A stretch of 64,000 nucleotides of DNA from Prosapia bicincta (lineage: Eukaryota > Arthropoda > Insecta > Hemiptera > Cercopidae): positions 12,531,205-12,595,204 of the forward strand of contig JBAIZL010000006.1 of the NCBI GenBank assembly GCA_036971475.1. Direction: 5' to 3'. This document shows, piece by piece, positions 47,096 through 57,705 of this stretch. The stretch's first letter is position 1. The number at the start of each line of letters is the position of its first letter. Both the position numbers and the translations under genes were made by a program. The notes under the pieces are model-generated. The model was not told the origin of the DNA, made no database searches, and saw only the letters and a list, made by a program, of their open reading frames with translations.

Positions 47096-47626
47096 CGTTA
47101 GATTTATGACTCCTATAGAAGAAAACATACTGTTTCCTTGATACTTTTATGTAATTTCTTTTGACTTAGTATTATTGTTATACATATTTGAGATTGGATC
47201 TAACGTGTAAAAAGAAGAAATGGTTATTTGTTTTCAAAATTTAAAAACGAATTTAAGAAAGCGGGTTATGAGAATATGTAGTAGTTTACTATAACGACGT
47301 AAGAGATTTCGGACCCAATATATTACAGGCGGATGCAGAAACTCGTAACGAATACCAGAAAACAGCTTTCCCTGACGTCCCAAACAATTACAATTGCGGA
47401 AAAAACTATTCTATTCACACCCCTCCAAGATCGCCTAGTACTTTACAATATCAATGTTTTGCCTTGATTATTTTCCTTGAAACTACAAAATGCCATGAAA
47501 GTTATTTACGTAATTATGTATTTTTTTTCTATTAACACGGAAGGATATTTTTTATCACATTTTAGTAGAGACTACGTATTTGGGTGCGTAGTAATAACAA
47601 CGCAACGTTCTACGCCTAGACATACC

Positions 47627-48085
47627 CTATGAAGTATCCGGTAGGATAAATATAGTTGAAATACTTTAATGTTTTATAAAACATTACTTTATACCAATAT
47701 TAAAATATACCTATCAAGTATCCAGTTAGGATAGATTTAGTTGTAATTTTATACACAAATAATATATACTTATAATATATTATACCGATAAGTATCCAGT
47801 TATAATAGATTTGGTTGTAATTTTATACAATATTACAATATACCTGTATTAAAATATACATATAAACTTACCAGTTAGGATAAATTTGGTTATTTGATAT
47901 AATATTACTATATGTGTATATTAAAATATACCTATAAAGAATCCAGTTAGGTTAGATTTTGTTCTAATATTATACAGCATTACCTTATTCCTATGTTAAA
48001 ATATAGCTATAAATTGTGCAGTTATGGTAGATTTGGCTGTAATTTTATACAACATTACCATATACCTATATTCATATATACCAAA
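47627..48085. repeat. Tandem satellite, about six units of about 78 bp
   Basis: Units begin near 47,627, 47,709, 47,787, 47,862, 47,929 and 48,007. The consensus includes CTATAAAGTATCCAGTTAGG, TAGATTTGGTTGTAATTTTA, a TACAATATTACC block and ATTAAAATATA. Units differ by roughly 10-25%, so the array is not freshly amplified. Confidence 0.85.
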
Positions 48086-50690
48086 CATATCTACACTTGT
48101 AAGATATAAAATAAGCCGAAAAATCTTACCCGCTGATGTAGAAACTCATAGCAATAGTACAGTGCGGTGTTGGTATTGCGCGTCAAAAAACGTAGTCCAG
48201 ACTATAATATGATGAAATTAGCTTTCCGTGTTAATACAAAAAAGTGTAAATACTTTTTGAAGGAATATACTAGTTTAAAGGAAAACAGTTGGCATTGTAT
48301 CGTTTAAGGTGATCGTGAAGGAGATGGTGGTTTACATATATGATTTTTTTTTTAATTGAAATAATTTGGGACATCAGCGAAAGTTTTTATTCGGTTGTTA
48401 GGGCTCGTGATGACTTTCTGCGTCGGGAAGTAAAATTGTTCGCCCTAAATTGCTTACGTGGTGAAAGTAAACAGTTACCTTAGAATGGATCTGGAATTAT
48501 GTTTTGATTAGGTTATGTTTTGCTTGGAACAATGTATATAAGAAGTATAGTATATAATAATAATAATTAAATTTAACTGATATTCAGAAGACAATTGAAT
48601 AAAACAATATATCTATATTATTCACTTCATAATGTATTTGAGTGTGAATTATTAAAAATAAACAAATAGCTTATACAAATAGTCGAAACAAATGTTATTA
48701 TTTTTTTAAAATTCTATAATGCTAAAATAGCCCCGAATTCCTCTAATTCTAAGCACATACGGAGAAACGTTTAAACACAAATAAACAAATGAAACAAAAA
48801 CTGTTTAGATGTTAAACCTCTATACATCATACAATAAAAAGGATATAATACAATAAAGCATTTTAGGTCGTATTGAATTCCATTATGATTTATTTATTCT
48901 TTTTCACTACAGAAACATTCCACGTATGACATAATTAAACTATCTTTTGGTAACTATTCGATCATAATGGCATTTATATTTTCATTTTAATATATTATAT
49001 ATTGTACAGCGAAGAATTAGAGTTATGAAATTAATTTAAAATAAATGTTACTTCTCATACACAACTTTTACACTAAAACGTTGAGGTTTACTCACCCAAG
49101 GCCCTTACAATTGATCGGCCACGACCATAAGTTTCAGCACGTACATGCCAGTTAGATGTAAACAAGACAATTAAACAGGCGCCAAGGAAATAGTTAATCC
49201 CCCAACAAGATCCCCTTATCCTTCTCCTGTGAATGTCATTACGTGTGTTTAGCTCTTATATTTTATCTGATTTAAAATTCTCTGTTTTCTGACAACTTTT
49301 TCGTTTTTTCTATTCTATGTTGTGTTTCTATGTGTCTTATTTATCTAATCAGTAAACAAAATAAAATTACTATAGTAAGATTACTCATTTTAATAAAAAT
49401 CTTTATAAATAAATGTTCGAATAAAAACAAGCGATATTATAGGGTGACAATCATACTCATGGTCATTATTATCATAAAATATAGAACATAAACACCAATC
49501 ATGTAATGACTCTAGATTTTATAAAACAAAATTAAGTCGTTAAATTTTTGTTTACGAAAAAGACGGAAAATGCGATAACACAGAAACAATTAACACGCAA
49601 ACTATTGCTATCAAAACATAAACTTATGCATATAATATGATGTATAAATCTAATCATGATGTACTGAATAGGACTATGCATTGCCTTACTTATTCGCATT
49701 TTCTAATGACTGATACAATAGGTATAAGATAGAAATTAAAAAAATTGAATTAAATTCAATCTACTTACTTACCACAAATGTTTATCTCAATTTTCGAAAA
49801 CACTGAATGCTCAGTATCGAATTTCTCTTTTATTGATTATGGCTCTGAAGTGCATTCATGGTACGTTGTACCTAAACCAACGTTTTCCTATTTGAAAATT
49901 CATCAATTGCAGTACTTTTACAGAAATATTCCTTATCGAACAAGATGTTTTGAATAATATTTTAGGTGAAAACATGTTTTATTCAAATCCTTCTAATAGT
50001 ACCCACTCTCCGTGTTCAATATTTGTATATATCTTGTTGAAATTTTTAAACAATAATAAAATATTTGTTATTCATCCACTCAAGTTCAAATACATTTATT
50101 AAACTTGTAAAGGATGTCAAGGATAATAGAGTTGTACTAAAAAATAACTCATTGAATAAATATAGTAAAATAATTTTAGTTTTATATGAGGGAAAACGTT
50201 TCACCAAAGTATCTAGGTATGCAATACATTTATTTCGTTCTACTTGCTGAAAATAAGTGATAACTTATTACTTCATAAAACAGAAGATTTTATGCTATAA
50301 GCTATGTGGTAGAACAGTTTCTTTATGACAAAGGTTATATTACTCTATTTATGTTATTTGCCCTTGTATGAAAATTAAAATTTTCCTTGTTGACCTCTGA
50401 TACCACAGAATTTCATAAATAATACTTGAGTATTAAAAATGAATGAAAATAATAAAATCAACAAACAAACTAGATTAACGGAGTCGAACATTACTTTACA
50501 AGCTGGCAATGCGAAAGGAAAGAGAAGCTACAACTTATTGCAAGTGACAAAATGAAGAAAGCGTATGAATAGCAACAAACAAAAATAATAGTCCACACTA
50601 TACATAGCAGAAAAATAGAAAAAATTCAAGGACATTCGCTTTCCATTTTGCCACCTAATATTGTTATTCTGGCATATATATAAATATATA
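48086..50690. other. AT-rich DNA, nothing recognised
   Basis: No coding frame, RNA gene or known repeat is visible on either strand. Confidence 0.45.
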
Positions 50691-50693
50691 TAT

Positions 50694-50760
50694 TAAAACA
50701 ACATAGGCTATTCAAATACAAGAATATTATTCTTGTATTTGAATAACCTATGTTGTTTTA
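50694..50760. mobile_element. Palindrome of Penelope-like element ends
   Basis: Two 33-bp arms around one central base, differing at a single position. Each arm (ATTCTTGTATTTGAATA then CCTATGTTGTTTTA) matches the tail of the PLE end at 56.15-56.28 kb. TA-rich sequence borders both sides. No coding part is present. Confidence 0.65.
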
Positions 50761-50780
50761 AATTATTAAACAAGAAAACG

Positions 50781-50785
<5 letters not shown>

Positions 50786-50824
<39 letters not shown>
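50786..50824. repeat. (TA)n microsatellite
   Basis: About 39 bp of TA beside the PLE palindrome. Confidence 0.95.
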
Positions 50825-50827
<3 letters not shown>

Positions 50828-50829
50828 AA

Positions 50830-52612
50830 AGAATACAAAATAAAATTTGTCTTTGTCGTCTTAAATAGGAATTTACTATAAAAAGAACTAAATGTTTTAT
50901 TTTAATAATATGCTAAAGCCCTTTAATCACGTGTATTGATGACTAATGTGGTCGTTGATTTATCCACTTCAACAATATGTTCATAAGTAAATTTGATTTT
51001 ATTATTAATTTTATTCATTTTATCCAAAATAGTTGTTATATTTATATCTTTGCTTTTATATTACTAAAATATATTTTATTTTTCAGTAATCAATATTCTA
51101 TTTGTTAATTACTAGGTAGAAATATTGGATTTTGTTGTTACTTTCTCCTTTAATTTTACCATTTGATTTAGATTGTGAGCTATTTATTTCATTTTCATTA
51201 AATTGTATTTTATTTAAATGCAATTATATTTTAAATTATTAAAGATTTTGTATTCTAAACAACATTAACACTTTTGTTTCACATAACCTATTTCTTTTGA
51301 TTTGCGTTATAATGTTTTACGGCACAATAATTATTATGTAGAATATTTACAGAATATTTTTCTGTTAGGTTATTACTTAATTTATACAAATATAGATTTC
51401 TTTCAACAATAATAAAGCAATATTAGGAAATAAAGGAGTTACAGGGATAATAAGAGTATAATTATAAGCATTAGTGTAAACAATAATTAAAAGTAAATTG
51501 TGTATAGTAATCTGAAAAACAATCAAAGGTCAAGTTTTCTTCATTTATTTTCGGATAGAAAATGTTTCTATAAAAATTTTAACTCAACGAATATTTATCC
51601 TGTAAATAAAAACAAATTACAAATTAAATATGTACAAGAAATAACATTTACATGTTTCCTAATAAAGAAGGTTAACATTTAGGCTTCGAATGCGCAATCA
51701 ACTCACACATATTGTTGAACATCAATTAACAATATAATTCATTACAACTTGCCCAACATCGTCGTCAATTGAAATCAATGACTTTGAAACATATAGAAGT
51801 TAAAATAGAGCTATGTTTTCAAGTTTTACAATTATAAAATGCTTTTAAAGAAAATCTTGCAGTTTGTTTGAAAAAGTATACTAAATACATTAACAGAAAA
51901 TAAAAATTATTGTAACATGTATAATCTATGCTATATCAATGTTGTTACTTAGCGGTAGTTTAATTCTTATTCTTACAATGGGAATAGAATGTTCGCTTCT
52001 ATTGTAAATATTCTACAGTGAAGTTATAATAATCATTTATAAATAAATGTGTCCTGCTCATAAAAATGAAACAACAACTGTAATTTGATGTTCTAGAGAA
52101 TAATTTTAACTATTTTATAGATTCTTACTGCATAACGTAATGCTTTAACGTTAACAATTTACCTAAATAGAATGAGGTTACTATTTTAGACATTAATATT
52201 TTAATCGTATTTTTCTAATAAAGAGTGATTTACTTCACTACTTTCGGCAACTGAGAATAAAACATCAAACAAATTAGTGAAATTGAATAGGTGCTTTGGA
52301 TTACAAGAATAAATCACGCAGAGCCTTAACGAAGTAAAATTGCAGCGGATTTCGAATTAATCTCAACTACGGTTTTATGTGGCCTGGGCTTAACAATTTC
52401 CTTTAAAACAAAATGTTAGAATTGTTTAGTAAAACCATGCTCAAGATTTAAACATAAACAATCAATGCAGTTGTGTCACTGATATCGTTTATATACTACG
52501 ATTGCATTGTAGATATTCAGTGAAAATATTTTTTTTAACAAAATGATAAAAAGAGTTCAGTGATTTAAATTATGCACAACTTTATTATAATTAAAAATTA
52601 ACAAAATGTTTT
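50830..52612. other. AT-rich DNA, nothing recognised
   Basis: No coding frame, RNA gene or repeat is identified. Confidence 0.45.
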
Positions 52613-52822
52613 AAACTACAAAACTTTGTATTTATGTCCTGATTTACATTTCGACTGCAAAACAATCATCTTCAGAGGAAATTACAATAGTAACACTTGT
52701 AGCTATTTAGTATCGCTGGTACTACAAGTTAGTTTTGTAGTAATTGTCTCTATAGATGATTGCTTTCCTATCGAAATGTACAAAGAACATAATAGCAAAG
52801 TTTTGTTGTTTAAGAAGTTTTA
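52613..52822. mobile_element. Inverted pair of terminal repeats of a second Penelope-like family
   Basis: The arm 52,613-52,702 is the reverse complement of 52,720-52,822 with moderate divergence. The arms share ACAAAACTTTG, TACATTTCGA, GCAATCATCT or AACAATCATCT, and AATTAC. Read on the minus strand the left arm gives CTGAAGA, a hairpin (GATTG...CAGTC) and GAAA. This is close to a hammerhead core but has an extra U before the stem. A third, plus-oriented copy lies at 53,800-53,930. Confidence 0.65.
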
Positions 52823-53079
52823 GTACATTATAAAAAAAAGATACACCACAAAACTTGCTGTCATTTCAAAGTTGTTATATTTTACACACTTGGTATCACT
52901 TGGAAAAAACACTACTTACCGATATTTTGTAGGAGCCGCGATTCGCAATAGGTCAGTGAAATGTTCGATGCTGTGAAACATGGACAAGACTGTTGCCCAG
53001 GTGAGTTGTGGTGCTGTGAGTTTATGGTGTATTGGTGTTCTGTGGTGTATTATTGTTCATGGAATAGTTGTGAATTATG

Positions 53080-53800
53080 TGTTCAAATATAGTATTCGAT
53101 TGTGAGTGTCTTTTGTCGTTTAGAAGGTGTTGTGGATACCTTTTGTGGTTTTTGTTTATAGCATAGTTTTCTATTGTGGTTAGTTTGCTTTTTTGATATA
53201 GTGTATGATTTTAAAATTAGTGTCTTTAATGGTGTATGGAGTGGGTTTTGTACGTGAATGGCCAAGGTTCACTTGGATTTTGTGTTTTGTATTTCTTTTA
53301 TGAATTTTTGTATCGTTTGGTAATGATTCTTTTGGTTTTACCTATGTAAAATCTGTGGCAGTTGTTGCAAATACCTTGTACAGCAAGGAGTAAACCTTGT
53401 ATACTCCTACCCTGTCGTGTTGATTCTATTGTGTTTTTGTACTGTGTAGTTTTTTTTTTTTTTAATTAAGTAGGATGTTTTAAATTCTTGTTTTTATTGT
53501 TTGCGGAACGAGAAAGCTATTTTTTCTGATGTGTTGTCGTAATATGTTATTGTTATATATAGTTTTTGTGTTTGTTATTGTTCTTTTTTGTTGTGATATG
53601 TGGGTTTTATTTTTGTGCCTTCAGTTGTCAATCAGGATGTGTATGCATCCGTTTCTATAGATTATCAATTTTATTGTGTAGAGTTGGTTTATTTTTTCTT
53701 CGTTGTTCATGGGTATGTTTTTTAGTCTATGTAGGCTATCATTTTAGTCAATTTTAATATTTTTTAAAGGCATGACCAAAATATTGTTATTATATATGTA
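53080..53800 (-). pseudogene. Penelope-like element, RT end plus GIY-YIG endonuclease (degenerate)
   Basis: On the minus strand, 53,735-53,651 reads HRLKNIPMNNEEKINQLYTI, the conserved C-terminal part of PLE reverse transcriptase. Further on is DNTSEKIAFSFRKQ. The endonuclease follows at 53,376-53,110 with ICNNCHRFYIGKTKR. This is the GIY-YIG motif with its Cys pair. Then come RYK, GHSRT, FKIIHYIKKA and LTTIENYAINK. Stops and at least two frame changes make it inactive. PLE endonucleases nick target DNA for reverse transcription. The RT catalytic core is absent, so the copy is 5'-truncated. Confidence 0.8.
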
Positions 53801-53930
53801 GTTTGTTACCAACTCGTGCACTACCGGTTAGTCTTGTAGTTATTTCCACTAAAGAAGATTGCTTCGCAATCGTAATGTACATGAGGACATAAATACAAAG
53901 TTTTTGTGGCTTAGGAGTTTTTATTAAATC
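53800..53930 (+). mobile_element. Terminal repeat of the second Penelope-like family, plus orientation
   Basis: It contains GATTGCTTCGCAATCG, a perfect 6-bp hairpin, then TAATGTAC and a GACATAAATACAAAG tail shared with the 52.6-kb arms. It faces away from the minus-strand coding fragment beside it. Confidence 0.6.
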
Positions 53931-54958
53931 TTAATTAAAAAATACTCCACAATTACTCCTAGTCATTACAACGTTATTATGTTATAATATAACAAAAAGT
54001 ACTAATTCTTAAAATACTTTCATGACGCTGCCTTTCCATCAAGAACACACATTCAAATATTTGAAATCTGAAATAATATAAAAATTTGATATTTTTTGGT
54101 AAACGTCTATTTATTATATTATTTATGTTTAATATGTAAATCTTATTTTAAAAGTAATAAACTGTGGACCAGAAAGATTTTACACTATTTATTAGGTGTT
54201 GCGATGTTGTTGTGGATGTAATTATCGCGGAGATTAAACAACTGTAGCATGGACACTACTTATATGTTATTATATTACCATATCGGTGTTTTAATAAATA
54301 CTGACATAGATGCCCATGCTTTACGTTTTATCATAAATATGAGCCATTTAGAACTCCAGATCATCATCTTGTAACGAGTGCTAGCGCATTGGTAGTCAAA
54401 GTAGGATTCATAATACTGTAACGTATGACTCTCTCTTATGAGTATTAGTATAGTATAAAACTCCCGTCCAACATGTAGACTTTATATATAAAACAATATT
54501 TCCATAATTGGAATTGCCTATGATTGTAGACGTTTTAAATATTATGCATATATAAAACCCTTCATGTTAGTAAATTACAAATCCTTGAAACAGACAAAAC
54601 AGTTATCCTACACTAATAATGTTGTTTGTTTACCAACAATATTTATTTACTTTCTGTAAATCGAGAATTTCTTCCACACAAATTATTAAGTTTTCTGATA
54701 TTTATTTATACAAATTTTAATTTGCTAATTTCAAACCAATTTCACTTCCAACTCTCTATATAAATTTGTATATCTTTACCTATGCGAAACTAGCTAAAGT
54801 CTTAATTCTTCTATTTTAGTATCCAAACAAACCTTCACAGTTCCTTAATCATATGTACGGTAACATATAAAACCCTGAGACATTTATTTAATAATTTTGA
54901 CCTCTTTATTTGTTTAACAAGAACCCCATTGTTTATCTATCTATTTATATCTAACTAC

Positions 54959-54960
<2 letters not shown>
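53931..54960. other. AT-rich DNA, nothing recognised
   Basis: No frame or repeat family is recognised. Confidence 0.45.

Positions 54961-54961
<1 letters not shown>

Positions 54962-55044
<83 letters not shown>
54962..55044. repeat. (CT)n then (TA)n microsatellite
   Basis: About 28 bp of CT followed by about 53 bp of TA. It directly precedes the left PLE terminal repeat. Confidence 0.95.
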
Positions 55045-55051
<7 letters not shown>

Positions 55052-55057
55052 CTGTAA

Positions 55058-55115
55058 TATTCCTGATGATTTTGGTACTGTTAGCCAAACGAAAAGCTTT
55101 GTATTGTAAATTCAA
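55058..55115 (+). ncRNA. Hammerhead-ribozyme-like core in PLE terminal repeat
   Basis: CTGATGA (55,063-55,069) is followed by a TTTGG...CCAAA stem with a 9-nt loop, then C and GAAA (55,091-55,094). This is the conserved order of the hammerhead core. The pair next to the core is U-C instead of a true pair, so this copy may be weakened. Stem III would be short (AAGCTT region), as is usual for PLE hammerheads. The cleavage site is not clear to me. Confidence 0.6.
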
Positions 55116-55185
55116 ATATAATTCTTGTATTTGTATTTTTAATTGTGTTCTTTATTAATACACAAGACATATAACAAATCATAAT

Positions 55186-55967
55186 AATGAATTTGAGTAT
55201 AACATATATCGTAAACCGGCACAAACTAACCAAATAATTCCTAAGATTTGTAATCACCCATATAATAAAAAAAATGGCTGCTTTATACAATTTATTATAT
55301 AGATTACATAAAATACCCATGAGTAATGAAAACATAATTAGAGAGAAAAACATTATTTGTCATTTTGCGATTGAGAATGGCTATAAAAAAAGCTGTTGAT
55401 AAACTTAATTCTAATATATTAAAGAAACAAAGTATTTTAATAATTTAATTTACAAAAATAATGATGAAAATGTCATATGGACTTCGTTTACATTTTTTGG
55501 TAATGAAATTATTACAAAATTGTTTAACGGTAGTAATATCAAATTCGCATATAATGCCAATAGTAGATAAATAAATATAATTAAAAATAATAATAAAATT
55601 AATAATATTCATGAAAAAAAACGGTGTACATAAATTAGAATGTGATTATTGTAATAAAGTTTATATAGGATAAACTAAGAAAAAACTTAAAGATAGATAT
55701 AAAGAGCATTTCAATGCATATAACAAGAGTGAAATTTATAAATCAAATTTTGCTAGTCATTGTATTAAAAAAAATAACATATTTCCTAATATAGATAATA
55801 TTATACTTGTAAAAGGAATTATCAAAGGCCTGAGAATGAATATTTATAAAGCTTTAGAAATACATAAATATAATACTAATAATAAGTTATTAAATGAACA
55901 AATACAAATAAAATCTAAATTTGTTACTATATTGAGTGTTTGTAATGTTGGGGCAGTAAGGAAATAG
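55186..55967 (+). pseudogene. PLE reverse transcriptase C-terminus and GIY-YIG endonuclease
   Basis: 55,186-55,400 reads NEFEYNIYRKPAQTN, then after a frame change LYNLLYRLHKIPMSN and FAIENGYKK, the end of PLE RT. From 55,623 to the stop at 55,967 the frame reads GVHKLECDYCNKVYIG. One in-frame TAA replaces the Gln expected after YIG. TKKKLKDRYKEHF, SNFASHCI and FKALEIHKY-like YKALEIHKY follow. The Cys pair, the Y-YIG motif, the Arg and the Glu-Ile helix are all present. Catalytic residues are thus mostly visible, but nonsense and frame changes inactivate it. Confidence 0.85.
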
Positions 55968-56047
55968 TTTGACAACATTGTAATAAATTTGGCAACGCTG
56001 TTTGTTGCATCTAGTTTGCAAATGTATGGTTGATGTTAAATTTCTAG

Positions 56048-56090
56048 TATTCCTGAGGATGTTGGTAGTGTTTGAATTGTAAGTTCAATA
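56048..56090 (+). ncRNA. Degenerate hammerhead-like core in right PLE repeat
   Basis: CTGAGGA (56,053-56,059) fits the variable form of the first core box. The stem loop that follows is broken and the GAAA box has been lost. It corresponds in position to the better core at 55,063. Confidence 0.4.
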
Positions 56091-56149
56091 AATTATTCTT
56101 GTATTTCTAAATGGTTTTATTTCTTTATTAATACACAAGAATACATATT

Positions 56150-56275
56150 ATAGTATATATATTATAACATATATAGTATATTAAAACAATATAGGTTATT
56201 CAAATACAAGAATATTTATTAATTTATATCCAAAGCTTTCCGTTGGTAAACAGTACCAACATCATCAGGAATGAA
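56150..56275 (-). mobile_element. Second PLE end, minus orientation, with hammerhead-like core
   Basis: On the minus strand: ATTCCTGATGATGTTGG, ACTGTTTA loop, CCAACG, GAAAGC, then a tail with TATTCTTGTATTTGAATA. CTGATGA is at 56,268-56,262 and GAAA at 56,240-56,237. The 5-bp GUUGG/CCAAC stem is perfect and a U-G pair closes it next to the core, so this is the best hammerhead candidate in the window. The tail equals the arms of the 50.7-kb palindrome. Confidence 0.65.
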
Positions 56276-56379
56276 AATTACAATAATGTAAGACATTATG
56301 CCGCCATTTGCCAATATTGATGCCATTTTGACTTTGATGACTTCAGGTTTTTTTCACTTCTAACATAAATAATGCCAAT

Positions 56380-57592
56380 ATCATTATAACAAAGTTTATT
56401 AAAAAAAATTTTTTTTACAAAAAAGAATTCATTGAATTATGATTTTTTTTCAAAATTAGGTGAATTTACAAAATTATAGATTTTAATAAGAAGAAAGCAA
56501 CTACCTTTTAATTCGTGAAATTTTCTGGGTCCTACTAGATTCATTATAGTTTTGCGCTGTCCAGATACTGTGGCGTGAAGATTCTCCCCCTGGTCTTCTT
56601 TCTTTAGCTCGGTCCTTTGTCACAGGTCACTGCGAATTCAATTTTGTAAAAGCTAACAGTCCTTATCCCTGCTTTTCTAAAAGGGTTTCACTTATTTTAT
56701 TCTCGATTTAAAAACCTTTTCTTGAAATCTTGATGTTTAATTTTTATTGTTTTCACATATAACAGTTTTAAAATTTATTTTGGCAAATTTTATTGTCACT
56801 GTCTTCTAAAAGCAATTTACCGTAGGCTATTTAAACGTTGGAATCCTCCATTTTTTGATCTATTTGAAGTGCACCACATTTTGTTTGGAATTAGCCAAAT
56901 TTAGTACCGAAATCCCTAAAATAGGCTTGGAAATCACATAGTTGCATTTTGCAGCCTCCTTTTCCCAACATGTAGCTAATAATGTTAGAATATAACACTT
57001 TTAAATCATTGAAAACAAAATGAGGCAAAAACTGCGTCTAGCGTTGACGACACTTCAAGACTAACTATTTTCCCCTTCGGTTTCAAACACCTTCTCCATT
57101 TCCCTGAAACTCGCCTCTGGTCTCTGATCCAATCAGCAGATATGTTATAAAGTGTCGTAGTAGGGTTTGCTCCTACCCCTATCGCGTGATTCTGTACGTC
57201 ATGGTTTACGGTAGTTGTTGGCATCTTTATTTTAGTACACACATTTAAATCTGGTAATAACTTTTGAAATCTTGAATGCTGTCGATTTATTTATTTTTGA
57301 TATTCTTCATAATTGTTTTTTTGCACATTTATAAATACCGATGAACTATCTACATGAGTTTTGACTTTTCTATCATTTTCTTTGTCGCTTCATTTATTTC
57401 CGTCAAATCAATTAAAAAGAAAACTCCCCCTTTAAAAATAGGGCTTTACTCTATAAAACTTGAAATAGCTGATTATTGATCTGTATTTATATTTATATTT
57501 ATAATTATTATGAAAAATTAAAATTTATTATTTTATTTATTTTTAAATTTCCACTTTAACTCTTAAATTCTTAATTTACACTCATTACAGTC
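56380..57592 (-). repeat. Possible old LTR-like segment ending at a (GT)n tract
   Basis: 56,490-57,240 is GC-richer than its surroundings. It contains ATCCAATCAGC and TTATAAAG, a CCAAT plus TATA-like combination. It runs through AT-rich sequence into a (GT)n tract at 57,595, as the family X copies do. I could not align it with them, so membership is a guess. Confidence 0.3.
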
Positions 57593-57594
<2 letters not shown>

Positions 57595-57666
<72 letters not shown>

Positions 57667-57680
57667 TGTATGTGTGTGCG
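57595..57680. repeat. (GT)n microsatellite
   Basis: About 70 bp of pure GT, then imperfect GT to about 57,705. Confidence 0.95.
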
Positions 57681-57705
57681 TGTTTGCGTGCGTGTGTGAG
57701 TGGAG

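Larger units (their letters stand above)
55046..56150 (+). mobile_element. Truncated Penelope-like element with both terminal repeats
   Basis: Left repeat (55,046-55,160) and right repeat (56,040-56,150) are direct and alignable. Both have ATTCCTGA, TTGGTA, TTGTAA(A)TTCAA, TTCTTGTATTT and TTAATACACAAG. Between them lie only the RT C-terminus and the GIY-YIG endonuclease. This is the pseudo-LTR layout known for PLEs. (TA)n precedes the left end. The coding part has stops, so the copy is dead. Confidence 0.8.
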
